Source: Desulfobacula sp. | GTDB lineage: Bacteria; Desulfobacterota; Desulfobacteria; Desulfobacterales; Desulfobacteraceae | Assembly (NCBI GenBank): GCA_023701135.1 | Contig: JAMPXP010000002.1 | Location: forward strand, 186,001 to 250,000 | DNA length: 64,000 bases | Direction: 5' to 3' | Shown here: in pieces, positions 7,835 through 15,464 of the stretch | How positions within the stretch are numbered: the first letter of the stretch is position 1 | Layout of the letters: every line of letters starts with the position of its first letter | Made by a program: the position numbers and the translations under genes | Notes under the pieces: generated by a model | The model's input: the letters and a program-made list of their open reading frames with translations, nothing else | What the model was told of the DNA's origin: nothing | Database searches by the model: none

Positions 7835-9053
7835 GATAGGTTGCCGCCTTTCCGATGATAAAGTCTTTCCATTTGGGGTCATTAAACGCTTCCGCCACCG
7901 TAAAAATATCCTTGTCCCCCCTGCCGGACTGGTTGATGATGATCGCATCCTCCTTTGAAAGGCCGGGGGCTTCCTTAAAGGCCTGGGCAAAGGCATGGGC
8001 CGATTCCAGGGCCGGGATGATGCCTTCTTTGACCATGGTCAGTTTCAGGGCGGCGATGACTTCGTCATCCGTGGCGCTTTCGAACCTGGCCCGGCCGGTT
8101 TCATTCATATGGGACAGGATCGGCGAAACCCCGATATAATCAAGCCCGGCTGAAATGGAATGGGTTTCCTTCATCTGGCCGTCGTTGTCCTGGAGAAAAT
8201 AGGTCTTATAGCCCTGGGCAATGCCGGGTCTTGCGTCCTTTGAGCAGAGCCGCGAGGCATGCATGCCGGATTGGAGGCCCCGGCCCCCGGCTTCCACGCC
8301 GACGAGGTCCACAGGGTCATTCAAAAATCCTGAAAACAGGCCCAGGGCATTGGAGCCGCCGCCCACGCAGGCATAGACCCGGCTGGGGAGCTTTCCTTCG
8401 ATTTTGAGGATCTGCTGCCGGGCTTCTTTTCCTATGATGGATTGGAAATAGGCCACCATTTCCGGAAACGGGTGGGGGCCGCAGGCCGTGCCCAGTACAT
8501 AATGGGTGGTGTCCATGTTCGTGACCCAGTCCCGGAAGGCCTCGTTAATGGCATCCTTTAAAATCCTTGTCCCGTCTTTCACCGGGACCACGGTGGCGCC
8601 GAGCTGTTCCATCCAGAACACATTGGGCCGCTGCCTGAGCACATCCACTTCTCCCATATAGATGGTGCAGTCCAATCCGAATTTGGCCGCCATGGTGGCC
8701 GTTGCCACCCCGTGCTGGCCTGCCCCGGTTTCTGCAATGACCCGCTTTTTTCCCATCTTCCGGACCATGAGGCCCTGGCCCATGACGTTGTTGGCTTTGT
8801 GGGCACCGGTATGGTTCAGGTCTTCCCGCTTGATATAGATTTTGGCCCCGTTAAATTCCCGGGTCAGGTTGGCGGCAAAGGTCAGGGGGGTGGGTCGGCA
8901 GGAATAGGAGGACATGAGGGCTGAATATTCGTCCCAGAAGGCGGGATCGGATTTCAGGTCTTCAAATGCAATTTCCAGTTCATCAAAGGTGGCAACCAGG
9001 ATTTCCGGGAGAAAGGCCCCACCGAATTTGCCGTAATAGCCTCTGTTTTTCAT
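7827..9053 (-). CDS. trpB: Tryptophan synthase beta chain
   Basis: PLP enzyme joining indole and serine to make tryptophan. The 408 residues match TrpB1-type length. The PLP lysine is in HTGAHKANNV (Lys86) and the catalytic glutamate in AETGAGQHG (Glu108). The phosphate-binding loop is CVGGGSNALGLF, and NQSGRGDKD near the C-terminus binds the PLP ring nitrogen. AGGAG lies 7 bases before the ATG. trpA overlaps its 3' end. A GntR-type regulator gene ends 30 bases upstream on the same strand, so regulator, trpB and trpA form one unit detached from the rest of the trp pathway. Confidence 0.96.
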   Translation of the reverse strand: MKNRGYYGKFGGAFLPEILVATFDELEIAFEDLKSDPAFWDEYSALMSSYSCRPTPLTFAANLTREFNGAKIYIKREDLNHTGAHKANNVMGQGLMVRKMGKKRVIAETGAGQHGVATATMAAKFGLDCTIYMGEVDVLRQRPNVFWMEQLGATVVPVKDGTRILKDAINEAFRDWVTNMDTTHYVLGTACGPHPFPEMVAYFQSIIGKEARQQILKIEGKLPSRVYACVGGGSNALGLFSGFLNDPVDLVGVEAGGRGLQSGMHASRLCSKDARPGIAQGYKTYFLQDNDGQMKETHSISAGLDYIGVSPILSHMNETGRARFESATDDEVIAALKLTMVKEGIIPALESAHAFAQAFKEAPGLSKEDAIIINQSGRGDKDIFTVAEAFNDPKWKDFIIGKAATYHA

Positions 9054-9083
9054 ACAATAACTCCTGATAAAGGGTTCATGATC

Positions 9084-9806
9084 TCACGAAAGCCGGATGA
9101 CCTGGGAAAAAACAAACTGGTCCGTCCTGCAATAGAGCCTTGAAAATACGGCTTTTTCAACCCCCGGAAAATGAAGGGTTCTTTCCACCAGAAGGACGGG
9201 GTCTGAGTCTTTCAAGCCCAACCGTTTGGCTCTTGCGCCGGTCAGGCTTGACAGCCTGAAGGTCTGCCGGGCCGACTCAGGGTGAAGAAAATACTGGTCC
9301 GAAACCACCTCTGAAAGGGATCTGTTTTCAAGATTGATTTTGTCCAGACCGGCAAAGAGCACCGGGTGAAGATAGAAGTCTTCCAGCAATACGGGTTCGG
9401 TCCCGACCCGTGTCAACCGTGAAAGGAAAATGGCGTCCCGCCCCTGGAAGGGATTGGTGTCATCAAGGCCGACACTGCAAAGCGAGACCGGTTCAACCAG
9501 TTCCGGTACAGCTTTGATCCCTTTGGTCAGAAAGGCCTGGGAGGTCCCGGCCAGGGAAAAGAGGTCCACCTCATGCTCCTTGTGCCGGACAAAGGTTCCG
9601 GACCCCCTTTTCCTTTCCAGCATTCCCTTGCGGACAAGAATATCCATGGCCTGCCGGACCGTGGGGCGGCCGATGCCGTATTGCTTTGCAAGATTTGTTT
9701 CGGAAGGCAGAGCCTGACCCGGTAAGTACCCCCCGGACCGGATCTGTTCCGTCAGGATATCCGCCAGTTGGTGGTATAAGGGAAGCGGGGACTGGGGGTT
9801 GAGCAT
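9084..9806 (-). CDS. GntR-family regulator with UTRA-type effector domain
   Basis: A 240-residue transcription factor. The winged-helix block includes PLYHQLADILTEQIRSG, LPSETNLAKQYGIGRPTVRQ and RGSGTFVRH. The C-terminal half (FLSRLTRVGTEPVLLEDFYL, VLLVERTLHF) is UTRA/HutC-like and should bind a small ligand. The start at 9806 is preferred over an in-frame ATG at 9851. GAGGT lies 6 bases before 9806, and a strong promoter's -35/-10 overlaps the upstream ATG. It is the first gene of the trpBA unit and very likely regulates it and itself. The ligand is unknown; an indole or aromatic compound is a guess from context. Confidence 0.85.
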   Translation of the reverse strand: MLNPQSPLPLYHQLADILTEQIRSGGYLPGQALPSETNLAKQYGIGRPTVRQAMDILVRKGMLERKRGSGTFVRHKEHEVDLFSLAGTSQAFLTKGIKAVPELVEPVSLCSVGLDDTNPFQGRDAIFLSRLTRVGTEPVLLEDFYLHPVLFAGLDKINLENRSLSEVVSDQYFLHPESARQTFRLSSLTGARAKRLGLKDSDPVLLVERTLHFPGVEKAVFSRLYCRTDQFVFSQVIRLS

Positions 9807-9840
9807 GGCTGACCTCGGTTTATCGGTTAAAAGATGGGTC

Positions 9841-9880
9841 AGCATATTCAAAATAAGTCAAGTTGTCAAGACATTTTGAC
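9841..9880 (-). promoter_or_regulatory. Promoter with palindromic operator for the GntR-trpBA unit
   Basis: On the minus strand TTGACA (9869-9864), a 17-base spacer and TATGCT (9846-9841) form a near-consensus sigma-70 promoter. A perfect inverted repeat GTCAA-N6-TTGAC (9865-9880) overlaps the -35, and a further CTTGAC copy lies beside it in the spacer. A repressor bound here would block RNA polymerase, so autoregulation by the GntR protein is the likely reading. Confidence 0.6.
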
Positions 9881-9902
9881 CGATTTAAGTTGGTTTTATA
9901 TT

Positions 9903-10784
9903 TTAAACGATTTTATATTTATTCCGGATGGCATCCAGAAAACCTGAAATCATTTTTTCCGCTTTTCGTTTTTCAAGGCAGGCGATTCCGAGGGGGACTT
10001 TTAGCTCAAATCCTTTCCAGATCATGGCCGCTCCCTCCCGGACCAGGTCCAGGGCCTCGTCCTTTCGCATGAGACCTATCCCGGCTCCGGATTTGACCAG
10101 TTCCTTGACGATGTTTTCTTCCACGGCATCCGTGACCTGGTTCAATTTGAGATCTTTTCCCTTGAGCCGGTTTTGAAATTCCAGGTGAAAGGGACAGCCG
10201 CGCCGGGTCCAGACCCAGGGAAGGCCAGCCAGGGACTCAATATCCGCATTTTCCATATCCTTTTCCAGGCGTTTGGGAAGGGCCACACAGACGGTCACCG
10301 GAAAAAGAGCAAGGGAAAAAACGGTAGGGTCCGGTATCCGGCCGTAATGAAACCCCACATCCATCCTTTCATCCTTGAGCATGTTACAGGTTTCAAAGGT
10401 CTGGCTCTCCATAAAACTAAGGCTTACCCCCGGCATGAGGCCCGCCATTCTCCTGCTGATATCGGACACTTCCAGAAATTTGGGGTCTGTGTTGATGCCG
10501 ATATTCAGAGTCCCGGAAACCCGGGTGTGCAGGTCCATGGCCTTCTGCTTCATTTTCCGGGACGCCTGGACAACGGCCCCGGCCTCGGAAATCAGCTCCT
10601 TTCCCATTTTGCTCAAGAGCATCCCCCTGGGTTGCCGGATGAAGAGTTCCACCCCCAGTTCTTCTTCCAGGGCCTTGATGTGTGAACTCAGGGCAGACTG
10701 GCTGATATTCATTTTTTGTGCGGCGCGGGTGAGATTCCCTGTCTCGGAAACCGCCATAAAGGACTGCAACTGATAAATTTCCAT
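9903..10784 (-). CDS. LysR-family transcriptional regulator
   Basis: A 293-residue regulator starting MEIYQLQSF, with GGGG before the ATG at 10784. An in-frame upstream ATG would add 17 residues and is less likely. The helix-turn-helix is visible in the first 60 residues (GNLTRAAQKMNISQSALSS, followed by ALEEELGVELFIRQPRG), with the usual linker helix and a periplasmic-binding-protein-like effector domain after it. It is divergent from the 49-aa ORF / MBL-fold hydrolase / VOC genes, the typical geometry for LysR control of the neighbouring operon. The effector is unknown. Confidence 0.92.
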   Translation of the reverse strand: MEIYQLQSFMAVSETGNLTRAAQKMNISQSALSSHIKALEEELGVELFIRQPRGMLLSKMGKELISEAGAVVQASRKMKQKAMDLHTRVSGTLNIGINTDPKFLEVSDISRRMAGLMPGVSLSFMESQTFETCNMLKDERMDVGFHYGRIPDPTVFSLALFPVTVCVALPKRLEKDMENADIESLAGLPWVWTRRGCPFHLEFQNRLKGKDLKLNQVTDAVEENIVKELVKSGAGIGLMRKDEALDLVREGAAMIWKGFELKVPLGIACLEKRKAEKMISGFLDAIRNKYKIV

Positions 10785-10805
10785 TTTTCCCCTGATGGAT
10801 CTTGA

Positions 10806-10826
10806 GCGTTCGAAAAATCCGAACGC
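10806..10826. promoter_or_regulatory. Inverted repeat, probable LysR binding site
   Basis: GCGTTCG-N7-CGAACGC is a perfect 7-base-arm inverted repeat just upstream of the LysR gene start. It contains the LysR-type T-N11-A core (TCG...CGA). It lies in the 140-base divergent region shared with the MBL-fold operon, as expected for a LysR auto-regulatory or activation site. Confidence 0.5.
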
Positions 10827-10924
10827 CGCGTTCATATATTACCGATAGCAATAATTAAATTTGTCTGATAATTCAATAAAAAACATGAAAGAACCGTTTG
10901 ATGCTGACCCTGGGAGGTAAATAA

Positions 10925-11074
10925 ATGCAAACCTATATCGAACTTGCTTTGGAAATGAAAATGCTTCACGCCCGGCTCATCTCGCCGGAAGACATGGTAT
11001 TTGATATCCGGACCCTTTTGAAATGCGCTGCGGATGAAGTCCAGAACCGGTACGGATTTGTGTGCATCTCATGA
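10925..11074 (+). CDS. Small hypothetical protein (49 aa)
   Basis: A short ORF beginning MQTYIELALEMKML, preceded by GGGAGG at a suitable distance. Its TGA stop overlaps the ATG of the following MBL-fold gene (ATGA), which is good evidence that it is translated and coupled. The sequence has a helical N-terminal half and two cysteines near the C-terminus (LLKCAAD and FVCIS). I do not recognise the family. It could be a truncated remnant of a longer metal-binding protein, or a leader that sets translation of the hydrolase. Confidence 0.55.
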   Translation: MQTYIELALEMKMLHARLISPEDMVFDIRTLLKCAADEVQNRYGFVCIS

Positions 11075-11823
11075 AAATCCAACTGATCCGCAATGCCACA
11101 TTAAAAATTACCATGGCCGGCGTCACCATCCTGACGGACCCGGTACTTCTGCCGCGGCATGGGATAGACTCATTTGCCGGGATTGAAAGAAACCCCACGG
11201 TGAATCTTCCCTTTCCCGCAGCAGAGGTGATCAAAGATATTGATATGGTGCTGGTTTCCCATCTCCACCGGGATCATTTTGATGATGGAGCCAAAAGCAT
11301 GCTGCCCAGGGATATCCCCATCCTCTGCCGCCAGGTCAATGAGGCGGACCTAAAAAGGAACGGTTTTTTAAATATAACCCCCATTGAAACCAAAATGACC
11401 TGGAAAAAGATCGACATCACCCCCACTTCCGGCCGGCATGCGGGAAATGAAAAATGGGAAGCCATCCTGGGAAGGGTTTCCGGGTATGTTCTCCGGGCGC
11501 CCGGGGAACCGGTGGTGTATTGGGCCGGGGATACGGTTTTGTATGATGAGACCAAAACCCTCCTTACCTCGGTCCAGCCTGATATTATCCTCACCCATTC
11601 AGGCGGAGCAGAGCTGGGCGACAGCGGTCCCATTGTCATGGATGCAGGGCAGACCGTTGACGTGTGCAAGCTTTGTCCCGGAGCTACGGTTGTCGCAATT
11701 CATATGGAAGCCCTGGATCACTGCAAAGTGTCCCGGAAAGCGTTAAGAGCGTTGGCCGTTGAAAACAAAATTTCAACGGATCGCCTGTTCATCCCCGAAG
11801 ACGGAGAAACCCTGAACTTTTGA
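11071..11823 (+). CDS. MBL-fold metal-dependent hydrolase (UlaG-like)
   Basis: A 250-residue metallo-beta-lactamase-fold protein beginning MKIQLIRNATLKI. The first metal-ligand motif is VSHLHRDHFDD (HxHxDH). Further ligands are plausible in TSGRHAG, YWAGDTVLY and AIHMEALDHC. The layout matches the UlaG/lactonase-like branch of the superfamily. The start at 11071 overlaps the stop of the 49-aa ORF. An in-frame GTG 9 bases upstream is less likely. It sits with a VOC protein under a divergent LysR gene; the substrate is unknown. Confidence 0.87.
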   Translation: MKIQLIRNATLKITMAGVTILTDPVLLPRHGIDSFAGIERNPTVNLPFPAAEVIKDIDMVLVSHLHRDHFDDGAKSMLPRDIPILCRQVNEADLKRNGFLNITPIETKMTWKKIDITPTSGRHAGNEKWEAILGRVSGYVLRAPGEPVVYWAGDTVLYDETKTLLTSVQPDIILTHSGGAELGDSGPIVMDAGQTVDVCKLCPGATVVAIHMEALDHCKVSRKALRALAVENKISTDRLFIPEDGETLNF

Positions 11824-11844
11824 TTCGGAAAATGGAGACCCGCC

Positions 11845-12288
11845 ATGAGATATGCCCACACCAATATCGCGGCAAAAGATTTTAGGGTGCTTGCACAGTT
11901 TTATATGGATGTTTTTGACTGTAAAATCAAACCGCCGGAAAGGAATCTCTCCGGCGACTGGCTGGACCAGGCAACGGGCCTGACATCGGCAAAACTTCAG
12001 GGCGTACATCTGGTCTTGCCGGGCCATGGGGAGAAGGGCCCGACCTTGGAAATTTTCACCTATGAGGACATGGTCATGCAGGAGCCCATCATGGCACATC
12101 ACACCGGGCTCACCCACCTGGCCTTTGAGGTGGAGGATGTGGAAAAGACACGTAAAAAGGCCCTCACAAAGGGTGGCAGTCCTCTTGGGCAAGTGACCCA
12201 AAAAGAGGTGGAAGGCGTCGGCCTTCTCACCTTTGTTTATTTCAGGGACCCCGAGGGAAATATTATCGAAATCCAGTCCTGGGACTGA
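11845..12288 (+). CDS. VOC/glyoxalase-family protein
   Basis: A 147-residue vicinal-oxygen-chelate fold protein with two beta-alpha-beta-beta-beta modules. Likely metal ligands are the early His in RYAHTNIA, Glu in TLEIFTYED, His in GLTHLAFEVEDVE and Glu in DPEGNIIEIQSWD. Such proteins include glyoxalase I, methylmalonyl-CoA epimerase and dioxygenases; the specific reaction is not evident. It begins 21 bases after the MBL-fold gene, a pairing seen in lactone or glyoxalase-type detoxification, but that is inference. Confidence 0.88.
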   Translation: MRYAHTNIAAKDFRVLAQFYMDVFDCKIKPPERNLSGDWLDQATGLTSAKLQGVHLVLPGHGEKGPTLEIFTYEDMVMQEPIMAHHTGLTHLAFEVEDVEKTRKKALTKGGSPLGQVTQKEVEGVGLLTFVYFRDPEGNIIEIQSWD

Positions 12289-12305
12289 GGGCCGGCAGCG
12301 TTATC

Positions 12306-13586
12306 TCATCCCACCAGGACCTTTTCAATCTGTTCCACCAGAAAATCCATCTCATCCTCATTGATGACAAGGGGAGGAGAAATCCGGATGGTGTGTCCGT
12401 GGCTGTCATTGACGATAATTCCAAGCTTGAACAATTTTTTGCAGAAGTCCATGGCATTGCTCTCTTTGACTTCGATTCCGATGAATAGCCCTTTTCCACG
12501 GACTTCCTTGACATGGGGGGATCTTTTGGCAATATCTTCAATTCTTTGTCTAAGGATTTCCCCCTTTTGAGCGGACTGCTCCGCCAGTTTCTCGTCTTCA
12601 AACACTTTCAATGAAGCGGTTCCGGCCACGCAGGCCAGGGGATAGCCACCGAATGTGGAGCCGTCGGAGCCTTTGGAAAAGACCAAGTCCATGATGACGG
12701 TGTTGGTGATGAACACGGACAGGGGGACCAGACCGCCTGACAGGGCCTTGCCCAGGATAACCCCGTCCGGGACAATGCCTTCATGCTCAAAGCAGAATTT
12801 TTTCCCGGTCCGGCCCATGCCCACCTGGATCTCATCACAGACCAGGAGAAGATCATGGTCGTCGGACAGTTTTCGAAGCCCTTTGAGAAACCCTTTGGGC
12901 GGGATTCTCATTCCGCCTTCGCCCTGGAAGGGTTCCACCAGGATGCCGCAGGTGTTGGGGGTAATGGCCTTTTCAACCGCTTCAAGGTTGCCGAATTCAA
13001 CGGACACAAAACCGGGAGTCAGGGGGCCGAAGCCTTCTTTGTATTTTTTGCTGGATGAGAATGAGACCACGGAAATGGTCCGGCCGTGAAAATTGCCGTC
13101 AAACACGATGATTTCCTGTTTTCCGTCCTTGATCCCCTTTTTCTTGAACCCGTAATAGCGCATGGTCTTGATGGCGGTTTCAACGGATTCCACGCCCCCG
13201 TTCTTGGGAAGCACCTTGTTACCGTGAGCGCCAAAGCGGGGGGCCATCTGGGGGGCGAATTTGGCCGCCTCAGACAGGAAAATCCCCAGGGGATCCGTGA
13301 AGACCACATTGGACAGAACCGATGCATAGTTTCCGATCAGGGCATCCATGACGGCATTGACAATGGTCGGATGGTGATGGCCGGGATTTGCGGCAGAATA
13401 AGCGGCAAGGCAGTCCAGGTATTTCCGGCCTTTTTCATCGGTCAGCCAGCAGCCCTTTGCATGCCTGACAACGAGATGGATTCTCTCATAATGATGAGCA
13501 CCGTAATCTTTTTCCAGATCGAAAATGGTCTCATCCTTTTCATTGGAGAACCCGCTGAAATAATTTATTTTTCTCATGGCAGTCAT
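12306..13586 (-). CDS. rocD: Class III aminotransferase, ornithine aminotransferase-like
   Basis: A 426-residue fold-type I PLP aminotransferase. The block LDCLAAYSAANPGHHHP resembles ornithine-oxo-acid aminotransferase. The cofactor residues are Asp251 (VCDEIQVGMGRTG) and the Schiff-base Lys280 (ILGKALSGG). The C-terminal RISPPLVINEDEMD is also family-typical. AGAGGAG precedes the ATG. It follows a TrmB-type regulator gene by 11 bases, implying shared control. The probable reaction is transfer of the delta-amino group of ornithine to 2-oxoglutarate. A related 4-aminobutyrate or lysine substrate cannot be excluded, so the symbol is tentative. Confidence 0.82.
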   Translation of the reverse strand: MTAMRKINYFSGFSNEKDETIFDLEKDYGAHHYERIHLVVRHAKGCWLTDEKGRKYLDCLAAYSAANPGHHHPTIVNAVMDALIGNYASVLSNVVFTDPLGIFLSEAAKFAPQMAPRFGAHGNKVLPKNGGVESVETAIKTMRYYGFKKKGIKDGKQEIIVFDGNFHGRTISVVSFSSSKKYKEGFGPLTPGFVSVEFGNLEAVEKAITPNTCGILVEPFQGEGGMRIPPKGFLKGLRKLSDDHDLLLVCDEIQVGMGRTGKKFCFEHEGIVPDGVILGKALSGGLVPLSVFITNTVIMDLVFSKGSDGSTFGGYPLACVAGTASLKVFEDEKLAEQSAQKGEILRQRIEDIAKRSPHVKEVRGKGLFIGIEVKESNAMDFCKKLFKLGIIVNDSHGHTIRISPPLVINEDEMDFLVEQIEKVLVG

Positions 13587-13597
13587 GTTGATCTCCT

Positions 13598-14386
13598 CTA
13601 ATTATCCGCTTTGATGATGCTGTAAATTCTTAATTCGTCTTCGGTCAGTTCCTGGCGCTGATCCAGGATCTTTTCCAGGAAACTGTGATAAAAGTCGTGG
13701 CGCAGGCTGTCCCGGTTGGCCACGATAAACCATTGATTCCGGGTCCAGTTGATGGGGGAAATATCTTCCTGTCCGGCTCCGAAAATTCCGACCAGGGCTT
13801 CCCGTTTATCGGTAATGACTTCGAAGGATCGTCCGCCGATGGTCTTTTGAAGGTGTTCATGATCCGGATGCATGACCATGACATCAAATTTTTTCGGAAT
13901 TTTGCCCATGGCAATATACCGGATTTTCACGCCCCGCTGCTCTGCTTCCGTTAAATACGGGTCCAGGCGCCGGCTTGCTTCTGGAAACAGGCGCACATAA
14001 ATTTCTTCCTTGGCCTCTTGGATCATGTCGGCAGCCCTATGCATGACATTGTCATACCCGGTAATCGTCCAGACATATTCAAAATCTTCCTTCCGGGTTG
14101 AATTTAAAATCTGGGTCTCAAAGGCATTGAGATTGGTTTCAAAACTTTTCTTGAGCCGCCGGATCAATTCATCGGAAGGCAGGGGGGCATATTGGCCGGG
14201 ATTGATTTCCATGACATAGCCCTTGGAGATCAGGCTTCTTAACACATCGTAAATCCTTGACCGGGCAATGCCGGATATCTTGCTCAACTGGGAGCCATTC
14301 ACCGGGTGTTCCGCCACCAGCGCCATATAGCAGGTGGCATCGTACTGTGAAAAACCAAGCTCTTTTAAATTTGAATAGGTATCCAT
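13598..14386 (-). CDS. TrmB-family transcriptional regulator
   Basis: A 262-residue regulator. The N-terminal TrmB winged helix (LKELGFSQYDATCYMAL, then GSQLSKISGIARSRIYDVL, KGYVMEI) is followed by a helical linker and a C-terminal domain with phospholipase-D-like fold features (EEIYVRLFPEASRRLDPYL). The family is best known for sugar-responsive control in archaea and some bacteria. Here the gene precedes an ornithine-type aminotransferase by 11 bases, and a palindrome sits on its own promoter, so it probably represses itself and the aminotransferase. The ligand is not evident. Confidence 0.88.
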   Translation of the reverse strand: MDTYSNLKELGFSQYDATCYMALVAEHPVNGSQLSKISGIARSRIYDVLRSLISKGYVMEINPGQYAPLPSDELIRRLKKSFETNLNAFETQILNSTRKEDFEYVWTITGYDNVMHRAADMIQEAKEEIYVRLFPEASRRLDPYLTEAEQRGVKIRYIAMGKIPKKFDVMVMHPDHEHLQKTIGGRSFEVITDKREALVGIFGAGQEDISPINWTRNQWFIVANRDSLRHDFYHSFLEKILDQRQELTEDELRIYSIIKADN

Positions 14387-14402
14387 AAGTGTCTCCAGAA
14401 GC

Positions 14403-14448
14403 GTTGCTACTTTAATAGCAACATAACCTCAAATTCCCTTGTTGTCAA
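14403..14448 (-). promoter_or_regulatory. Promoter and palindromic operator of trmB-rocD
   Basis: On the minus strand TTGACA (14448-14443), a 17-base spacer and TATGTT (14425-14420) form a strong sigma-70 promoter. The perfect inverted repeat GTTGCTA-N6-TAGCAAC (14403-14422) overlaps the end of the -10 and the start-point region, as expected for an autorepressor site bound by the TrmB-family protein. Confidence 0.68.
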
Positions 14449-14479
14449 CTCATATTGATTTTTGATAAAAAATATCTCT

Positions 14480-14508
14480 TTGACACAAGGGGTTGAATCG
14501 GGTAAATA
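14480..14508 (+). promoter_or_regulatory. Sigma-70 promoter of ssb
   Basis: TTGACA (14480-14485), a 17-base spacer and TAAATA (14503-14508) lie about 50 bases upstream of the ssb ATG. It is back-to-back with the trmB promoter, the two -35 elements being about 30 bases apart. Confidence 0.65.
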
Positions 14509-14555
14509 TTTTACAAACCATATTCTAAAATTTACCCTAAAACAGGAGAAAAAAA

Positions 14556-15026
14556 ATGGCTGGCCTTAATAAAGTGATGCTTATCGGAAACCTTGGCAGA
14601 GACCCGGAAATCCGGTATTCCCAGCAGGGTTTGGCAATCGTTAATTTTTCCCTTGCCACAAGTGAGCAGTGGACCGACAAAACCAGCGGTGACCGGCAGG
14701 AAAAAACAGAATGGCATAATATTGTTGTTTTCGGGAAGCAGGCGGAAACCTGTGAGAAATATCTGTCCAAGGGCAGCCAGATCTATATCGAAGGAAAACT
14801 CCAAACCTCAACATATGAAAAAGACGGGCAAACCCATTATATGACCAAGGTTGTGGCATCCAATTTCATGTTTCTCGGAGGGAAACAGGATGCTAAAGGC
14901 GGCGGGGGGAGTGGCGGCGGATACCAGAAATCCGATTCGGGTCCTTCCAACCATTACCAGGGCCAGACCCAACCCGGTATGGGCGGAGGGCAGGGCCCCA
15001 TGCCCGATGACGATATCCCGTTTTAA
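14556..15026 (+). CDS. ssb: Single-stranded DNA-binding protein
   Basis: A 156-residue SSB that coats single-stranded DNA in replication, repair and recombination. The OB-fold starts LNKVMLIGNLGRDPEIRY and contains WHNIVVFGKQAE and KGSQIYIEGKLQT. A Gly-rich flexible linker is followed by the acidic C-terminal tip DDDIPF, which recruits partner proteins. AGGAG precedes the ATG. It is a stand-alone gene with its own promoter and a strong terminator. Confidence 0.97.
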   Translation: MAGLNKVMLIGNLGRDPEIRYSQQGLAIVNFSLATSEQWTDKTSGDRQEKTEWHNIVVFGKQAETCEKYLSKGSQIYIEGKLQTSTYEKDGQTHYMTKVVASNFMFLGGKQDAKGGGGSGGGYQKSDSGPSNHYQGQTQPGMGGGQGPMPDDDIPF

Positions 15027-15037
15027 CGCTTCTTTAT

Positions 15038-15089
15038 AAAAAGAGGCCCCATTGAATGGCCCATGGCCGGTTCAATGGGGCCTCTTTTT
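15038..15089. terminator. Strong bidirectional terminator after ssb
   Basis: A perfect 19-bp stem (15038-15056 with 15071-15089) starts with five A and ends with five T, enclosing a 14-base loop. The A and T runs on each side make it a rho-independent terminator in both directions, serving ssb and the convergent 80-aa gene. Confidence 0.9.
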
Positions 15090-15102
15090 AAATCAGACTG
15101 GG

Positions 15103-15345
15103 TTAACTTAACTGTTCTTTCATGGAAATATCATGTTTCAATTCCCGGAGGGTTTTTTTACCGGCTTTTTGGGGCGCTTCACTCATCTGGTTGGCCACAC
15201 AGACCTTTCTTAATTTTTCAACATTATTTTCCAGTTCCTGCAATTCTGCTTCAGGCAGATCATCTCCAATGCAATTTTCATATGTCTCTATACTTCTCTT
15301 CTTTACTTTAAACTCCTGGTGCCTTCTCAGTGCTCTGTCTTTCAT
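15103..15345 (-). CDS. Small hypothetical protein (80 aa)
   Basis: A short, highly charged, helical protein starting MKDRALRRHQEF, with GAAGGAG 9 bases before the ATG. Its only cysteines lie in YENCIGDD and KVCVANQ. It ends beside the bidirectional terminator, which supports it as a real transcription unit. I do not recognise a family and no motif suggests a function. Confidence 0.6.
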   Translation of the reverse strand: MKDRALRRHQEFKVKKRSIETYENCIGDDLPEAELQELENNVEKLRKVCVANQMSEAPQKAGKKTLRELKHDISMKEQLS

Positions 15346-15464
15346 CGTGGCGGCTCCTTCATAACAGTTGCAAGTTTACTGCCGGACCATACCTTTTTGT
15401 TTACCCGTATGATGCCTCTTATATAGAACGATAAACATTCAAATTGAAGTTCGCAAGCCGGAAT

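Noticed and set aside
7835-7996. Upstream in-frame extension of trpA
   Set aside because: The extension reads Pro/Arg-rich nonsense and overlaps the 3' end of trpB; the ATG at 7834 is the natural coupled start.
10173-10685. 170-codon plus-strand frame
   Set aside because: Antisense shadow of the LysR gene with no independent signal.
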